From assembly GCF_003815775.1 (NCBI RefSeq), contig NZ_CP033926.1, positions 1,798,001 to 1,862,000 of the forward strand: a stretch of 64,000 nt of DNA. Reading direction: 5' to 3'. Positions within the stretch are counted from its first letter, which is position 1. Each line of letters begins with the position of its first letter. The notes beneath the pieces were generated by a model that saw only the letters and a list, made by a program, of their open reading frames with translations, was not told the origin of the DNA and ran no database searches. This document shows, in pieces, positions 7,779 through 17,918 of this stretch. The stretch is from Chryseobacterium joostei (GTDB lineage Bacteria; Bacteroidota; Bacteroidia; Flavobacteriales; Weeksellaceae). The translations under genes were made by a program, and so were the position numbers.

Positions 7779-10313
7779 ATGGCAAAAAATAAAAACTTAA
7801 TTTATATTGCAATTTCATTAGTAGTATTTATAGTTTTAGCATTTTTATATTCCACTCCTGTATTTTCAGGAAAACAGCTTTTTCAGCATGATATTGTACA
7901 ATACAGAGGAGGAGCAAAAGAACTGCTTGACTATAGAGCCAATACCGGAAATGAAACCTATTGGAGCGACTCCATGTTCGGAGGAATGCCTACTTATCAG
8001 ATGGGTAGCCAGTTTAAGGGTGACATCATCAAGAAAATTGATAGCAATCTAAATTTCCTGCCAAGGCCGGTCAATTATCTCTTCCTGCTTTTTGCAGGTT
8101 TTTTCCTTTTGGGAATGGTAGTGGTCAGAAACTGGAAATATGCTCTTCTCGGGGCAACTTTCTTTGGGCTTTCAACCTATTTCTACATTATTATTGCAGC
8201 AGGGCACAATGGAAAAGTAAATACCATTGAATATTTCGCCCCGCTTTTAGCCGGAATTCTACTGGTATACATCAGAAAACAATACATCTGGGGGTTCATT
8301 GTAACAACCCTATTTATGGGGCTTCAGATTGCAGCGAACCATCCACAGATGACCTATTATCTGTTTCTGGCTCTAGGATTTTTATTCCTGTCTGAATTAA
8401 TCAGAGCGATTCAGAAAAAGACCCCGATGAAACATTTCCTTATTTCATCTGGAATCATTGCTTCAGCATGTATCATTGGCGTTGGAATGAACGCACAAAG
8501 AATCATGGCCAACTCTGAATATGTAAAGGAGACCGTTCGTGGAAAGCAAATCCTAACCAACGACAGCCATACTTCAGGAAAATCCGGAATGGATAAGGAA
8601 AGTATGCTGATGTGGAGTTATGGGCAACTTGAAACGTTAAACCTTTTCATCCCAAGATTAATGGGAGGCGGAAGCCAGGAACCGGAAGGAAAGGAAATGA
8701 TGAACAAAGTTCAGGAACTTGTACAGGAAAATGTAGGATCACAGGCTGAAATGGACAGAATTTCAAAAGGGTTCAGCGGAATGACCTATTGGGGTGATCA
8801 GCCGGGAACTTCAGGACCTGCCTATCAGGGTGCTATTGTATGTTTCCTTGCCTTATTAGGATTCTTCTTTGCCTGGAAAAAGTATCGTTACTGGATTTTG
8901 GGAGCTTCAATCCTTACCATTTTACTGGCTTGGGGAAGCAACTTTATGCCATTATCTGATTTCTTTATTGATTTCGTTCCTTTTTATAATAAGTTCAGAG
9001 CCCCATCTTCTATCCTGGTAGTTGTGGAATTATTATTCCCGTTAATTGCCATTTTAGGATTATACAGATTCTTTACGGATGAAAAACTGACAGAGGAATA
9101 CAAGCAAAAGATTCTAACATATGTAAGTGGAGGTACATTAGGATTATTATTAATTCTTTTAATATTCGGAAAATCATTACTAGGATTCTCCACAGAAAAT
9201 GAGAAGACTTACTTCCCTCCTTTCCTATTGGATTATCTGGTAGATGAAAGATTTAAGCTGTTTAAAATAGATGCGATAAAAGCATTTATCTATGTAGCAA
9301 TTACAGCTGCAGCTTTATTCTTAAGCTTAAAGAAGAAATTAAGTCAGAATATCGCTTTGGTGATTATTGGAGCTGTAAGTTTATTCGATCTATGGACGGT
9401 AAACAAGCGTTATTTAAATGACGAAAACTATGTAGATAAGATCTTTGCTGAAAATCCTTTTCAGACAGAAAGTTCAGATCTTTTGGCTGAAAAAGTTCAG
9501 GGAAATCCAAACCTTGAGTCCATTTTATCCAATGTAAATATCAACAAGACATTAGAAACGATTGCTGATAAAGATAAAGCACACTACAGAATTTACAACC
9601 AGACTCTGGGAGTTACTAGTGAAACCAACACGTCTTATTTCAAGGCATCAATTGGTGGTTACCACGCTGTAAAACTTAGAAGATATGACGATGTATTGAA
9701 TGAGTACATCAATAATATTGACAGTGTAAAAACACCTAAAATATTGAATTTACTGAATGCTAAGTACATGGTTTTCGGAGGTCCGGAACAGCCACAGGTT
9801 GTACCTAACCCAAAAGCCAATGGAAATGCATGGTTTGTAAGTGACTTAAAGTTTGTAGAGACACCTAATGAGGAAATCAAATCCATTGGAGTTATCGACA
9901 ATAAAAAGACAGCAGTTATTGCATCGTCTGATAAGTCATATTTCAGCAACAAACCGGTTCAGGCAGATTCTACAGCGTTTATCAACCTAACGAAGTACCA
10001 GCCTAACGAGCTTGAATTTAAATCACAGTCGAAGACACCTCAATTAGCAGTATTCTCTGAGGTTTATTATCCTCACGGGTGGAAAGTTCTTGTTGATGAG
10101 CAAGAAGTTCCTTACATTAAAGCAGATTACTTATTACGTGCAGTGCATGTTCCTGCAGGAAATCACCATATCAGAATGGTTTTTGAACCTGAGGTAATTG
10201 AAAAAGGAAAATGGATCTCGCTTCTATGCTTCGGATTATTCATTGCATTGGCTGCCTTTGGAATTTTCTGGATGAATAAGAATAAGAAAAAAGAACTCCC
10301 TCAAACCGCTTAA
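7779..10313 (+). CDS. YfhO family membrane protein
   Basis: An 844-residue polytopic inner-membrane protein with about a dozen hydrophobic segments from residue 7 to about 540, then a periplasmic region (about 560-800) and a last membrane helix near 812-832 with a Lys-rich tail. YfhO proteins are GT-C-fold relatives linked to glycosylation of cell-wall polymers or lipids from polyprenyl-phosphate sugars. The N-terminal loop with LFQHDIVQYRGGAKE carries the Asp expected in the first periplasmic loop. The next gene is a glycosyltransferase 32 bases downstream, consistent with a surface glycan role, but the substrate is unknown. Confidence 0.8.
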   Translation: MAKNKNLIYIAISLVVFIVLAFLYSTPVFSGKQLFQHDIVQYRGGAKELLDYRANTGNETYWSDSMFGGMPTYQMGSQFKGDIIKKIDSNLNFLPRPVNYLFLLFAGFFLLGMVVVRNWKYALLGATFFGLSTYFYIIIAAGHNGKVNTIEYFAPLLAGILLVYIRKQYIWGFIVTTLFMGLQIAANHPQMTYYLFLALGFLFLSELIRAIQKKTPMKHFLISSGIIASACIIGVGMNAQRIMANSEYVKETVRGKQILTNDSHTSGKSGMDKESMLMWSYGQLETLNLFIPRLMGGGSQEPEGKEMMNKVQELVQENVGSQAEMDRISKGFSGMTYWGDQPGTSGPAYQGAIVCFLALLGFFFAWKKYRYWILGASILTILLAWGSNFMPLSDFFIDFVPFYNKFRAPSSILVVVELLFPLIAILGLYRFFTDEKLTEEYKQKILTYVSGGTLGLLLILLIFGKSLLGFSTENEKTYFPPFLLDYLVDERFKLFKIDAIKAFIYVAITAAALFLSLKKKLSQNIALVIIGAVSLFDLWTVNKRYLNDENYVDKIFAENPFQTESSDLLAEKVQGNPNLESILSNVNINKTLETIADKDKAHYRIYNQTLGVTSETNTSYFKASIGGYHAVKLRRYDDVLNEYINNIDSVKTPKILNLLNAKYMVFGGPEQPQVVPNPKANGNAWFVSDLKFVETPNEEIKSIGVIDNKKTAVIASSDKSYFSNKPVQADSTAFINLTKYQPNELEFKSQSKTPQLAVFSEVYYPHGWKVLVDEQEVPYIKADYLLRAVHVPAGNHHIRMVFEPEVIEKGKWISLLCFGLFIALAAFGIFWMNKNKKKELPQTA

Positions 10314-10345
10314 GTTCAAATTTTAAAGCAGACTGTATCAAGTTA

Positions 10346-11641
10346 ATGGAACAGAAGAAAATATTGATTATCACCTATTACTGGCCTCCTGCGGGAGGTC
10401 CTGGTGTTCAAAGATGGTTGAAGTTTGCCAAATATCTTCCTGATTTTGGCTGGAAACCCATTATTTATACTCCTGAAAACCCAAGCTATCCTTTGCTGGA
10501 TGAGACACTGATGAAAGATGTTCCCGAAAACATTGAAATCGTCAGAACAAAAATTTGGGAACCTTACCAATTGGCGGAAAAGCTTAATAAAAGCAATAAA
10601 AAATTTAAGGCTGGGCAATTTGATGTAGGAAAAAACCAAAGCTGGAAATCCAAGCTTTCTATCTGGGTAAGAGGAAACTTCTTCATTCCCGATGCAAGAG
10701 TTTTTTGGGTAAAGCCATCCGTTCAATTCCTTGAAAAATATATCAAGGAAAATAAGATTGACACCATTGTCACTTCCGGCCCGCCCCACTCTCTCCATTT
10801 GATTGGACTAGGTCTTAAAAATAAATTTTCCAATCTTAAATGGATTGCCGATTTCCGTGATCCTTGGACAGAAATATCCTATTACAAGCATTTAAAATTA
10901 ACCAAAAGCTCAGATAAAAAACATCGTCAGCTAGAAAGTGCTGTTTTTAAAAATGCAGATATTACCCTAGCTACAAGCTATACTGATGCTGATAATTTCC
11001 GTAAAGCCGGAGCTAATGCTTTTTGTATTACAAACGGTTTTGATGAAAGTGATGGAAGCAAAAAGGTAAAAGCACTGAAGAATGCTGAAGATAAGTTTAC
11101 CTTAAGCTATATCGGGGTTTTGGAACAACTTAGAAATCCAAAAAATCTTTGGAAAGCATTAGATGAACTGGTAAGGGATAATGTGGAATTTGCCAAGTAT
11201 TTCAGCTTAAAATTTGTAGGAAGAATTGATGATAAGATTCTCCATTCTATTGAAAATTCAAATCTGAAGAATCACATTCTGAATTTAGGTTACCTTTCGC
11301 ATGGCAAAGCCGTTGAGGAAATGCAGAATTCAGAAATGTTATTGATTACCAACTTTCCGAATGAATCCTCAAAAGGTATCATTCCCGGAAAAATATTTGA
11401 ATACCTTGCTTCCGGAAAACAGATTCTCTCATTTGGACCGGATAAAGCGGATGTCTCCAAGATATTAGAGGAAACCAGTGCCGGAAAACATTTCAGCTAC
11501 CATGATTCTGAAACGGTGAAAACATTTATTCTGGAAAAATTTAACCTTTGGAAAAACGGAAACCTTTCGGAAAACACTCAGAATATTGAACAGTTTGCAA
11601 GAAAGAGCCTTACAAAGCAGCTTACAGAAATTTTATCATAA
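10346..11641 (+). CDS. Glycosyltransferase, GT-B fold (GT4-like)
   Basis: A 431-residue cytoplasmic glycosyltransferase. The N-terminus (ILIITYYWPPAGGPGVQRW) has the Gly-rich loop typical of GT4-type enzymes. The C-terminal half holds LSYIGVLEQLRNPKNLWKAL and the donor-site segment SSKGIIPGKIFEYLASGKQIL, whose conserved Glu contacts the nucleotide sugar in the family. Sugar and acceptor cannot be told from sequence. It follows the YfhO-like gene by 32 bases, and the transcript ends at a strong terminator just after the stop. Confidence 0.85.
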   Translation: MEQKKILIITYYWPPAGGPGVQRWLKFAKYLPDFGWKPIIYTPENPSYPLLDETLMKDVPENIEIVRTKIWEPYQLAEKLNKSNKKFKAGQFDVGKNQSWKSKLSIWVRGNFFIPDARVFWVKPSVQFLEKYIKENKIDTIVTSGPPHSLHLIGLGLKNKFSNLKWIADFRDPWTEISYYKHLKLTKSSDKKHRQLESAVFKNADITLATSYTDADNFRKAGANAFCITNGFDESDGSKKVKALKNAEDKFTLSYIGVLEQLRNPKNLWKALDELVRDNVEFAKYFSLKFVGRIDDKILHSIENSNLKNHILNLGYLSHGKAVEEMQNSEMLLITNFPNESSKGIIPGKIFEYLASGKQILSFGPDKADVSKILEETSAGKHFSYHDSETVKTFILEKFNLWKNGNLSENTQNIEQFARKSLTKQLTEILS

Positions 11642-11643
11642 TA

Positions 11644-11669
11644 AAAGCTGGAGATTAATCTCCAGCTTT
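11644..11669. terminator. Bidirectional terminator between convergent genes
   Basis: A perfect 26-base palindrome (13-bp stem AAAGCTGGAGATT and its complement) lies between the glycosyltransferase stop at 11641 and the convergent lipoprotein stop at 11676. T-rich sequence follows on the plus strand, so it can serve both genes. Confidence 0.8.
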
Positions 11670-11675
11670 CTATTT

Positions 11676-12317
11676 TTAGATCGTCCATTGGTCATTCACC
11701 ACAGCAATCACATAATATTTTCCCTGAAATTCTTCAAATACCAAACGAAGTGTCTTCCAATCCATCTCACTGCTTTTTTCAGTTCCTTTGATATAGTTTT
11801 CTGTAAAGTCATGCTTAGGATAGGCTTCCTCAAGATTATTGAGTGAATTTCCGCCCCCTACAAATTTATTCAGTGAATATTGAGAGGCTGTAAAATCCTT
11901 GGAAAAAACCCATTTACCAAGATAATCATTAATGGTAGCTTTATATGGATCTCCCGACCCATCCTTCGCTCCCCAGGTAAACAAAGTTTTTGTAGGTTGA
12001 TATTTTTCGAAATCAGCTTTAGAGAAATGTTTATCTTCTTTTTGATTCACAAAGGCATACATGGAGAAGCTAATTCCTTTTTCAGGATGAATAAATGAAG
12101 CGAAAGTCTTATAATCCTTAGCTTTTAAAGCTTTCAGCACCTCATCATTTGCCAACTTCAAAGCCTCTTCTTTCTTAGCTTTATCTTTAATAATTGTGGC
12201 ACTGTCCGTTTTTACCCGAATTATAGTATCAATTTCATTTGGAACCGGTTTTCCGGCTTCTTTTTTACAGGCTACAACAAAACCCAATACCAACATTGAA
12301 ATAAGTAGTTTTTTCAT
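11676..12317 (-). CDS. Putative lipoprotein of unknown function
   Basis: A 213-residue predicted lipoprotein: MKKLLISMLVLGFVVAC then KKE, with the acylated Cys at residue 17. The ATG at 12315-12317 is chosen because it gives this signal; the frame is open 32 codons further upstream, but that extension is hydrophobic and unlike a leader. The mature region has a helix with alternating Lys (EALKLANDEVLKALKAKDYKTFASFIHPEKG) followed by beta strands, reminiscent of NTF2-like proteins. That resemblance is weak, and no function is assigned. Confidence 0.65.
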   Translation of the reverse strand: MKKLLISMLVLGFVVACKKEAGKPVPNEIDTIIRVKTDSATIIKDKAKKEEALKLANDEVLKALKAKDYKTFASFIHPEKGISFSMYAFVNQKEDKHFSKADFEKYQPTKTLFTWGAKDGSGDPYKATINDYLGKWVFSKDFTASQYSLNKFVGGGNSLNNLEEAYPKHDFTENYIKGTEKSSEMDWKTLRLVFEEFQGKYYVIAVVNDQWTI

Positions 12318-12448
12318 ATTTTTTATTTTGTAGTAGGTAAAAAACACCAAAACTGATGCCATAAAGGGATATGGAATAAGAGGTACAAGATTTAAAATAT
12401 AAATGGATGTCATTCACAGTTCATTAATACATTTTCCCAATTACATCG

Positions 12449-12456
12449 TACATTTG
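12449..12456 (+). promoter_or_regulatory. -7 box directly before ypdA, possible leaderless promoter
   Basis: TACATTTG matches TAnnTTTG and ends only 4 bases before the ypdA ATG at 12461. In this promoter class transcription starts a few bases after the box, so the mRNA would have almost no leader. No good TTG is seen at the -33 distance, so confidence is moderate. Confidence 0.5.
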
Positions 12457-12460
12457 TTAT

Positions 12461-13426
12461 ATGGAAATTTTGGATATTCTCATTATAGGAGCCGGACCCA
12501 TCGGCTTAAACTGCGCCATTGAGGCTGAAAAAAACAACCTAACGTATTTAATTCTGGAAAAAGGAACCATTGTCAATTCCTTGTATCATTATCCTTTATA
12601 CATGCGTTTCTTTTCAACAGCTGAGAAACTGGAAATTGACGGAACCCCCTTTATTTCTACAGCTCCAAAACCAGGAAGACAGGATGCCTTGGAATATTAT
12701 CAGGGAATTGCCCGACAAAAGAATTTGAATATTCATCTGTATGAGAAAGTTTTGCATGTTTCTAAAAAGAATGACGTCTTTGAAATTAAAACTACGAAAG
12801 GTAATTATCAGGCCAAAAATGTAGTGATTGCTACAGGGTTTTATGACATTCCAAATCCCATGAATATTCCAGGTGAAAATCTCCCAAAAGTATTGCATTA
12901 TTATACGGAACCTTATCCCTATGCAAGACAAAAAATCGTGGTTGTAGGCTCCAGTAATTCGGCGGTGGATGCTGCTCTCGAAACGTATAGAAAAGGAGCT
13001 GAAGTTACCATGATCATTCGTCATTCTGAAATTTCAAAAAGTGTAAAATATTGGGTAAAGCCTGACATTGAAAACAGGATTGCAGAGGGAAGCATTACGG
13101 CTCACTTTAATTCTGAAATGGTTGAAGTAAAGGAAAATTCTGTTGTTTTCAAAGATGAAAATAATCAGATCCATGAGATAGAAAATGACTTTGTTCTGGC
13201 CATGACCGGTTATCTCCCTGATTTTGATTTTCTGAGAAACTCCGGCATTGAGCTGAATGGTGATTGCCTGAATCCATTCTATAACCCTGAAACAATGGAA
13301 ACCAATGTCTCCAACCTTTATCTGGCCGGTGTTGTTTGTGGTGGAAAGGATACTCACCTTTGGTTTATTGAAAACTCAAGAGTTCATGCAAGCATGATTA
13401 TCAATTCTATTCTTTCAAAAAAATAA
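12461..13426 (+). CDS. ypdA: YpdA family FAD/NAD(P)-dependent oxidoreductase
   Basis: A 321-residue flavoprotein of the thioredoxin-reductase-like group that lacks the CxxC pair. FAD-binding GAGPIG is at residues 10-15, and a second dinucleotide motif (VVVGSSNSAVDAA) lies at about 165-177 for NADPH. In Firmicutes YpdA reduces bacillithiol disulfide, and Bacteroidota such as Chryseobacterium carry the same family, so a role in low-molecular-weight thiol redox balance is likely. No bacillithiol synthesis gene lies nearby. The promoter box is so close that translation may be leaderless. Confidence 0.85.
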   Translation: MEILDILIIGAGPIGLNCAIEAEKNNLTYLILEKGTIVNSLYHYPLYMRFFSTAEKLEIDGTPFISTAPKPGRQDALEYYQGIARQKNLNIHLYEKVLHVSKKNDVFEIKTTKGNYQAKNVVIATGFYDIPNPMNIPGENLPKVLHYYTEPYPYARQKIVVVGSSNSAVDAALETYRKGAEVTMIIRHSEISKSVKYWVKPDIENRIAEGSITAHFNSEMVEVKENSVVFKDENNQIHEIENDFVLAMTGYLPDFDFLRNSGIELNGDCLNPFYNPETMETNVSNLYLAGVVCGGKDTHLWFIENSRVHASMIINSILSKK

Positions 13427-13440
13427 TAAAGAAAAAATTT

Positions 13441-13474
13441 AACCCCAGCTGAATACTCTTTAGCTGGGGTTTTT
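13441..13474. terminator. Terminator between ypdA and convergent MFS gene
   Basis: Arms AACCCCAGCT (13441-13450) and AGCTGGGGTT (13462-13471) form a 10-bp GC-rich stem, followed by TTTT on the plus strand and preceded by an A-rich run that serves the minus strand. The genes on both sides converge here. Confidence 0.8.
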
Positions 13475-13516
13475 ATATTGATCTAAAAGACATTAATCTT
13501 CTTTTAAAGTAAGATC

Positions 13517-14743
13517 TTACTCCACTTTATTCTTCCCTTTCAACATCCACGGAATCACAAAGTAAAAAGCTATTGCAATAGCCGTAGCCAGTATTCCGGT
13601 TCCAATCCAAAGGGTATTGAAACCCAATTTTTCGGCAATTAAAGTTCCTATATAGGGGGTAATAATAAATGCAATGGAAAAAGACATCCCGTTCAGCCCC
13701 ATATAGGCCCCTTTATTGTTTTCTCCTGAACGAAGTGCTGTAATGGTAGCCATAAATGGGAGTGTCCAGATCTCACCTATACAAAGGAGGGTCATAGCGA
13801 ACAATAATGTCACCATACTGTAATCAAAAGCCAGCATTGCATAAGAAAGCCCACAAAGGAAAGTTCCTATTAACATGGTAAAGGCTAAAGTAAAATATTT
13901 TTCTGCAAGCTGTACAAAGCCCATTTCAAGAAGAACAATCAGAAATCCGCTATATCCTAAAATATACCCGATATTCTGCTGGCTCAGGTGTGCGGTATCC
14001 TTATAAAAAATGGTTAGGGTACTGAACAGCTGGAAAAAACAAATAGAGAATAGCATGCATAATAAGCAGAATATTAAAAACTTATTATCGCGGTAAGGAG
14101 AATTTTCTTTTTTTACAATAATTGCTTCTTTCACTTTTTTTGCCTGTTGTTTAGCCAGCTTTGCACGCCCTCTGAAGAACCAGATATACATCAGTCCGGC
14201 CAGAAAAGCAGCCAAGGCGTTACTATAAAACAAAAATTCATAGGAAATAGCAGACAAAATACCACCCAATGCAGGACCTATGGAAAACCCAAGGTTTACG
14301 GCCATCCTGTTCAGTGAAAAAGCCCTGGTAATATTCTCAGGTCTGGCATATTTCGTAATGGCTACTGAGTTTGCCGGACGGAAAGTTTCACTTACAATAC
14401 TTTGAACCAAAATAATCCCAGCCAATCCTGCCTCAGTCTTAAAAAACGGAATTAGGCAGAATAGCGGTACACTAAGCAGTAAACTTAGGCTCTGTACCTT
14501 GTATTCACCGATTTTATCGGTTACCATTCCTCCAAACCAAGAACCAATAACAGATCCTATCCCGAAAAAGCTCAACACTATTCCAGAATTTTCAATGCTA
14601 AAATGTAAATGATTTGTCATGTAAACTCCCAAAAATGGAAGCACCATAGAACCCGCCCTGTTGATGAGCATTACCAACGCCAGCATCCAACTCTCCTGCG
14701 AGAGTCCCTTGAAAGAACTCGTATATAAGTTAATTAATCTCAC
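13517..14743 (-). CDS. MFS transporter
   Basis: A 408-residue inner-membrane permease with about 12 hydrophobic segments and a basic cytoplasmic loop near the middle (RGRAKLAKQQAKKVKEA, about residues 190-207). The loop between helices 2 and 3 holds GGMVTDKIGEYK, a form of the MFS motif A (GxxxDrxGrr), marking a proton-linked carrier, probably for efflux. Substrate unknown. A -7 box TAACTTTG lies on the minus strand at 14774-14781, about 30 bases before the ATG. It is divergent from the AraC regulator at 14991. Confidence 0.85.
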   Translation of the reverse strand: MRLINLYTSSFKGLSQESWMLALVMLINRAGSMVLPFLGVYMTNHLHFSIENSGIVLSFFGIGSVIGSWFGGMVTDKIGEYKVQSLSLLLSVPLFCLIPFFKTEAGLAGIILVQSIVSETFRPANSVAITKYARPENITRAFSLNRMAVNLGFSIGPALGGILSAISYEFLFYSNALAAFLAGLMYIWFFRGRAKLAKQQAKKVKEAIIVKKENSPYRDNKFLIFCLLCMLFSICFFQLFSTLTIFYKDTAHLSQQNIGYILGYSGFLIVLLEMGFVQLAEKYFTLAFTMLIGTFLCGLSYAMLAFDYSMVTLLFAMTLLCIGEIWTLPFMATITALRSGENNKGAYMGLNGMSFSIAFIITPYIGTLIAEKLGFNTLWIGTGILATAIAIAFYFVIPWMLKGKNKVE

Positions 14744-14990
14744 AATAATATTTGGTGGGGAAATTTAAGAATGCAAAGTTAGGCAAAATAGCCCCCAAAA
14801 CCCCTTATTTATGCCTATTTTTATAAATAACATTCATAAAAATATACTATCAGCTGTATCCTAAAAAAAGAGAAGATTTTTGATACATAAAGCTTAAATA
14901 CTTTTATAAAATTCGTAAATTGCAGTAACAACAAGGTTTTCAGCCTAAAATATTAGAAAACACATATAAAAAATTAATCAATACGTAAGA

Positions 14991-15869
14991 ATGGTAACCT
15001 ACGAAAACTTACATGACACTTTATCTTTTTACAGTATTGACTGCCATCAATCCTACTATATTTCTTCGGGGAACCCCATCTTTGAATTTCCTAAAGCTCC
15101 TTTCCGAATGGATTATTATGCCTTGTGCATCTGTACAGCAGGAGAAATAAGCATTGAAATAGACCGTCATCAATATAAAGTAGAAGCAGACAGCTTCCTT
15201 ATATCAGCACCTTCTACTATTGTGAAATTTCTGAAAACCAGTAATGACTTTATGATGAAGCTGCTGTTTTTTGATAAAAATTTTCTGATCAAAAACATTT
15301 CCAATCCTTTCATCATTGAAAAAATGGATCTTTTCTCTAAAGGATCTTATAGCATTGTAAAAACCACTGAAAAGAATTCTGTCCTGCTTCAAAATCTTCT
15401 GGACTATCTTAAAAAGAAATCGAGAAAACAGGGAAAATTCACTGAGGAAATTGTTCGTACCATAATTTTCAATCTCCTGCTGGAAACGGCTGAGATGATG
15501 GAAAAGAAAAACCAAATAGGTTCTGAGAAAGAGGAAGGGAAAAAAGACCTTTATCTCAAGTTCAGTAAACTAATCCGGGAAAATATCCGACAACACAGAA
15601 CCGTTCAGTTCTATGCTAATGCACTTTGTGTTTCTAATAAATATCTTATTGAAGTCATTAAAAAGGCAAGTGGAAAAACGCCTCATGAGGTCATTGATGA
15701 AACATTACTCAAGGAAGCCTATGTGATGCTTGGAAATCCGGAAGTTACAATATCAGAAGTAGCCTTTGAACTTCAGTTTAATTCGGCATCTGCATTCGGC
15801 CGTTTTTTCAAAAAACACACTTCTCTTTCCCCCTCTGAATACAGGATTAAGGAAAACATCCAGTCTTAG
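14991..15869 (+). CDS. AraC family transcriptional regulator
   Basis: A 292-residue regulator with an N-terminal cupin-like sensing domain (about 20-160) and a C-terminal pair of helix-turn-helix motifs (about 195-288). The latter contains VQFYANALCVSNKYLIEVIKK for the first HTH and ISEVAFELQFNSASAFGRFFKK plus LSPSEYR for the second, the AraC signature. It lies 89 bases upstream of the oleate hydratase on the same strand and is divergent from an MFS transporter, so either or both may be targets. A fatty-acid signal is a guess from context. Confidence 0.85.
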   Translation: MVTYENLHDTLSFYSIDCHQSYYISSGNPIFEFPKAPFRMDYYALCICTAGEISIEIDRHQYKVEADSFLISAPSTIVKFLKTSNDFMMKLLFFDKNFLIKNISNPFIIEKMDLFSKGSYSIVKTTEKNSVLLQNLLDYLKKKSRKQGKFTEEIVRTIIFNLLLETAEMMEKKNQIGSEKEEGKKDLYLKFSKLIRENIRQHRTVQFYANALCVSNKYLIEVIKKASGKTPHEVIDETLLKEAYVMLGNPEVTISEVAFELQFNSASAFGRFFKKHTSLSPSEYRIKENIQS

Positions 15870-15958
15870 GAATTTGGGGATACTAATTCTGACATTAGGG
15901 ATATATGTCGCTTTCTGAATAGGGGTACCTTTATAATGTTAATTAAAAACAATACAAA

Positions 15959-17899
15959 ATGAGTACGATCAATTCAAAATTCAACAACGTTTTAAATACT
16001 TCTGAACAGTTTGGAAAAGTAAACCATGAACCGGATTCAAGTAAAGAAGTCCAGATTAACACTCCTGAAAAGACAATGCCTTTTTCAGACCAAATCGGAA
16101 ATTATCAACGAAATAAAGGTATTCCTTTACAATCTTACGAAAACAGCAAAATCTATATTGTAGGAAGCGGAATTGCGGGGATGTCTGCAGCGTACTACTT
16201 CATTCGTGATGGCCATGTTCCCGGTAAAAATATTATTTTCCTTGATCAGCTTAATATAGAAGGTGGATCTCTGGATGGCGCCGGAAATGCAAAGGATGGC
16301 TACATCATCCGTGGTGGACGAGAAATGGACATGACGTATGAAAACCTTTGGGATCTATTTCAGGACATTCCTGCATTGGAACTGCCTGTTCCTTATAGTG
16401 TACTGGATGAGTACCGCCTCGTTAATGACAATGACCCCAATTATTCAAAAGCAAGATTAATCCATAATCAGGGACAGATTCAGGATTTCAGCAAATTCGG
16501 ACTTGAGAAAAAAGACCAGCTGGCGATTGTAAAACTTTTATTAAAGAAAAAAGAGGAGCTTGATGACCTGAGCATTGAAGATTACTTCGCAGAATCATTC
16601 CTCAACAGTAATTTCTGGTTTTTCTGGCGTTCCATGTTTGCTTTTGAAAACTGGCATAGTTTGCTAGAACTGAAACTGTATATGCACAGATTCCTACATG
16701 CAATAGACGGAATGAAAGACTTTTCATGCCTTGTATTCCCTAAATATAACCAGTATGATACATTCGTAACTCCATTAAAAAACTTTTTGGTTGAAAAAGG
16801 AGTACAGATACAGTTTAATACCTTAGTAAAAGATCTTGATATCCATATCAATACTGAAGGAAAAACTGTTGAGGGAATTATTACTGAGCAAAGCGGAGAA
16901 GAAGTAAGAATACCGATTGGAAAAGAGGATTATGTAATTGTAACCACAGGATCCATGACGGAGAGTACATTCTACGGAAACAACACTACTGTTCCTGAAG
17001 TTACGATAGATAACAGCAGTGCAGGGCAAAGTGCCGGATGGATGCTTTGGAAGAATCTTGCCGCAAAATCTGAAGTCTTTGGAAAACCAGAGAAATTCTG
17101 TAGCCACATCGAAAAATCTTCTTGGGAATCTGCAACATTAACGTGCCGACCATCTGCATTCACCGAGAAATTGAAAGAGCTTTGTGTAAATGACCCTTAT
17201 TCCGGAAAAACGGCTACAGGAGGTATCATTACGATTACAGATTCTAACTGGGTGATGAGTTTTACCTGCAACAGACAACCACACTACCCTACTCAGCCTG
17301 ATGATGTTCTTGTAGTATGGGTATATGCCCTCCTAATGGATAAAGAAGGGAACTACATCAAAAAAGCAATGCCACAATGTACCGGAAACGAAATTCTTGC
17401 TGAATTATGTCATCATTTGGGGCTTATCGATCAGCTTGATAATGTGGTAGAAAACACCATCGTTCGTACTGCATTTATGCCTTATATCACGTCTATGTTT
17501 ATGCCAAGAGCTAAGGGTGACCGTCCAAGAGTGGTTCCTGAAGGCTGTACCAATTTAGGATTGGTTGGACAATTTGTGGAAACCAATAATGATGTGGTAT
17601 TCACTATGGAAAGTTCTGTAAGAACGGCAAGAATAGCGGTATACAATCTCCTTAACCTTAATAAACAAGTTCCGGATATTAACCCTTTACAGTATGACAT
17701 TCGACATTTATTAAAAGCAACTCAAGCCTTGAATGACTATAAGCCATTCCTTGGAGAGGGAATTTTAAGAAAAGTACTGAAAGGAACCTATTTTGAACAT
17801 GTACTAGTCAACCGTGCTGAGGAAAAAGAAGAACATGAATCTTTCTTTATGGAACAGGTTGGTAAATTCCAGGAATGGATCAAGGGAGTTAAAGGCTAG
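15959..17899 (+). CDS. ohyA: Oleate hydratase
   Basis: FAD-dependent enzyme that adds water across the cis-9 double bond of oleic acid to give 10-hydroxystearic acid; it acts on free, often host-derived, fatty acids. The 646-residue length is about that of the Elizabethkingia meningoseptica enzyme. The FAD motif [13 protein letters not shown] starts near residue 64, and the family hallmark [17 protein letters not shown] is near residue 120; its Glu is the residue implicated in water activation. The C-terminal half carries [16 protein letters not shown], also conserved in the family. The preceding AraC gene may control it. Downstream lie an inverted-repeat element and a terminator. Confidence 0.95.
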   Translation: MSTINSKFNNVLNTSEQFGKVNHEPDSSKEVQINTPEKTMPFSDQIGNYQRNKGIPLQSYENSKIYIVGSGIAGMSAAYYFIRDGHVPGKNIIFLDQLNIEGGSLDGAGNAKDGYIIRGGREMDMTYENLWDLFQDIPALELPVPYSVLDEYRLVNDNDPNYSKARLIHNQGQIQDFSKFGLEKKDQLAIVKLLLKKKEELDDLSIEDYFAESFLNSNFWFFWRSMFAFENWHSLLELKLYMHRFLHAIDGMKDFSCLVFPKYNQYDTFVTPLKNFLVEKGVQIQFNTLVKDLDIHINTEGKTVEGIITEQSGEEVRIPIGKEDYVIVTTGSMTESTFYGNNTTVPEVTIDNSSAGQSAGWMLWKNLAAKSEVFGKPEKFCSHIEKSSWESATLTCRPSAFTEKLKELCVNDPYSGKTATGGIITITDSNWVMSFTCNRQPHYPTQPDDVLVVWVYALLMDKEGNYIKKAMPQCTGNEILAELCHHLGLIDQLDNVVENTIVRTAFMPYITSMFMPRAKGDRPRVVPEGCTNLGLVGQFVETNNDVVFTMESSVRTARIAVYNLLNLNKQVPDINPLQYDIRHLLKATQALNDYKPFLGEGILRKVLKGTYFEHVLVNRAEEKEEHESFFMEQVGKFQEWIKGVKG

Positions 17900-17918
17900 A
17901 AAGTATAAGATGTTGAAG

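Noticed and set aside
12614..13024. 136-residue minus-strand frame opposite ypdA
   Set aside because: Antisense to a gene with clear FAD and NADPH motifs; no ribosome site or recognisable domain.
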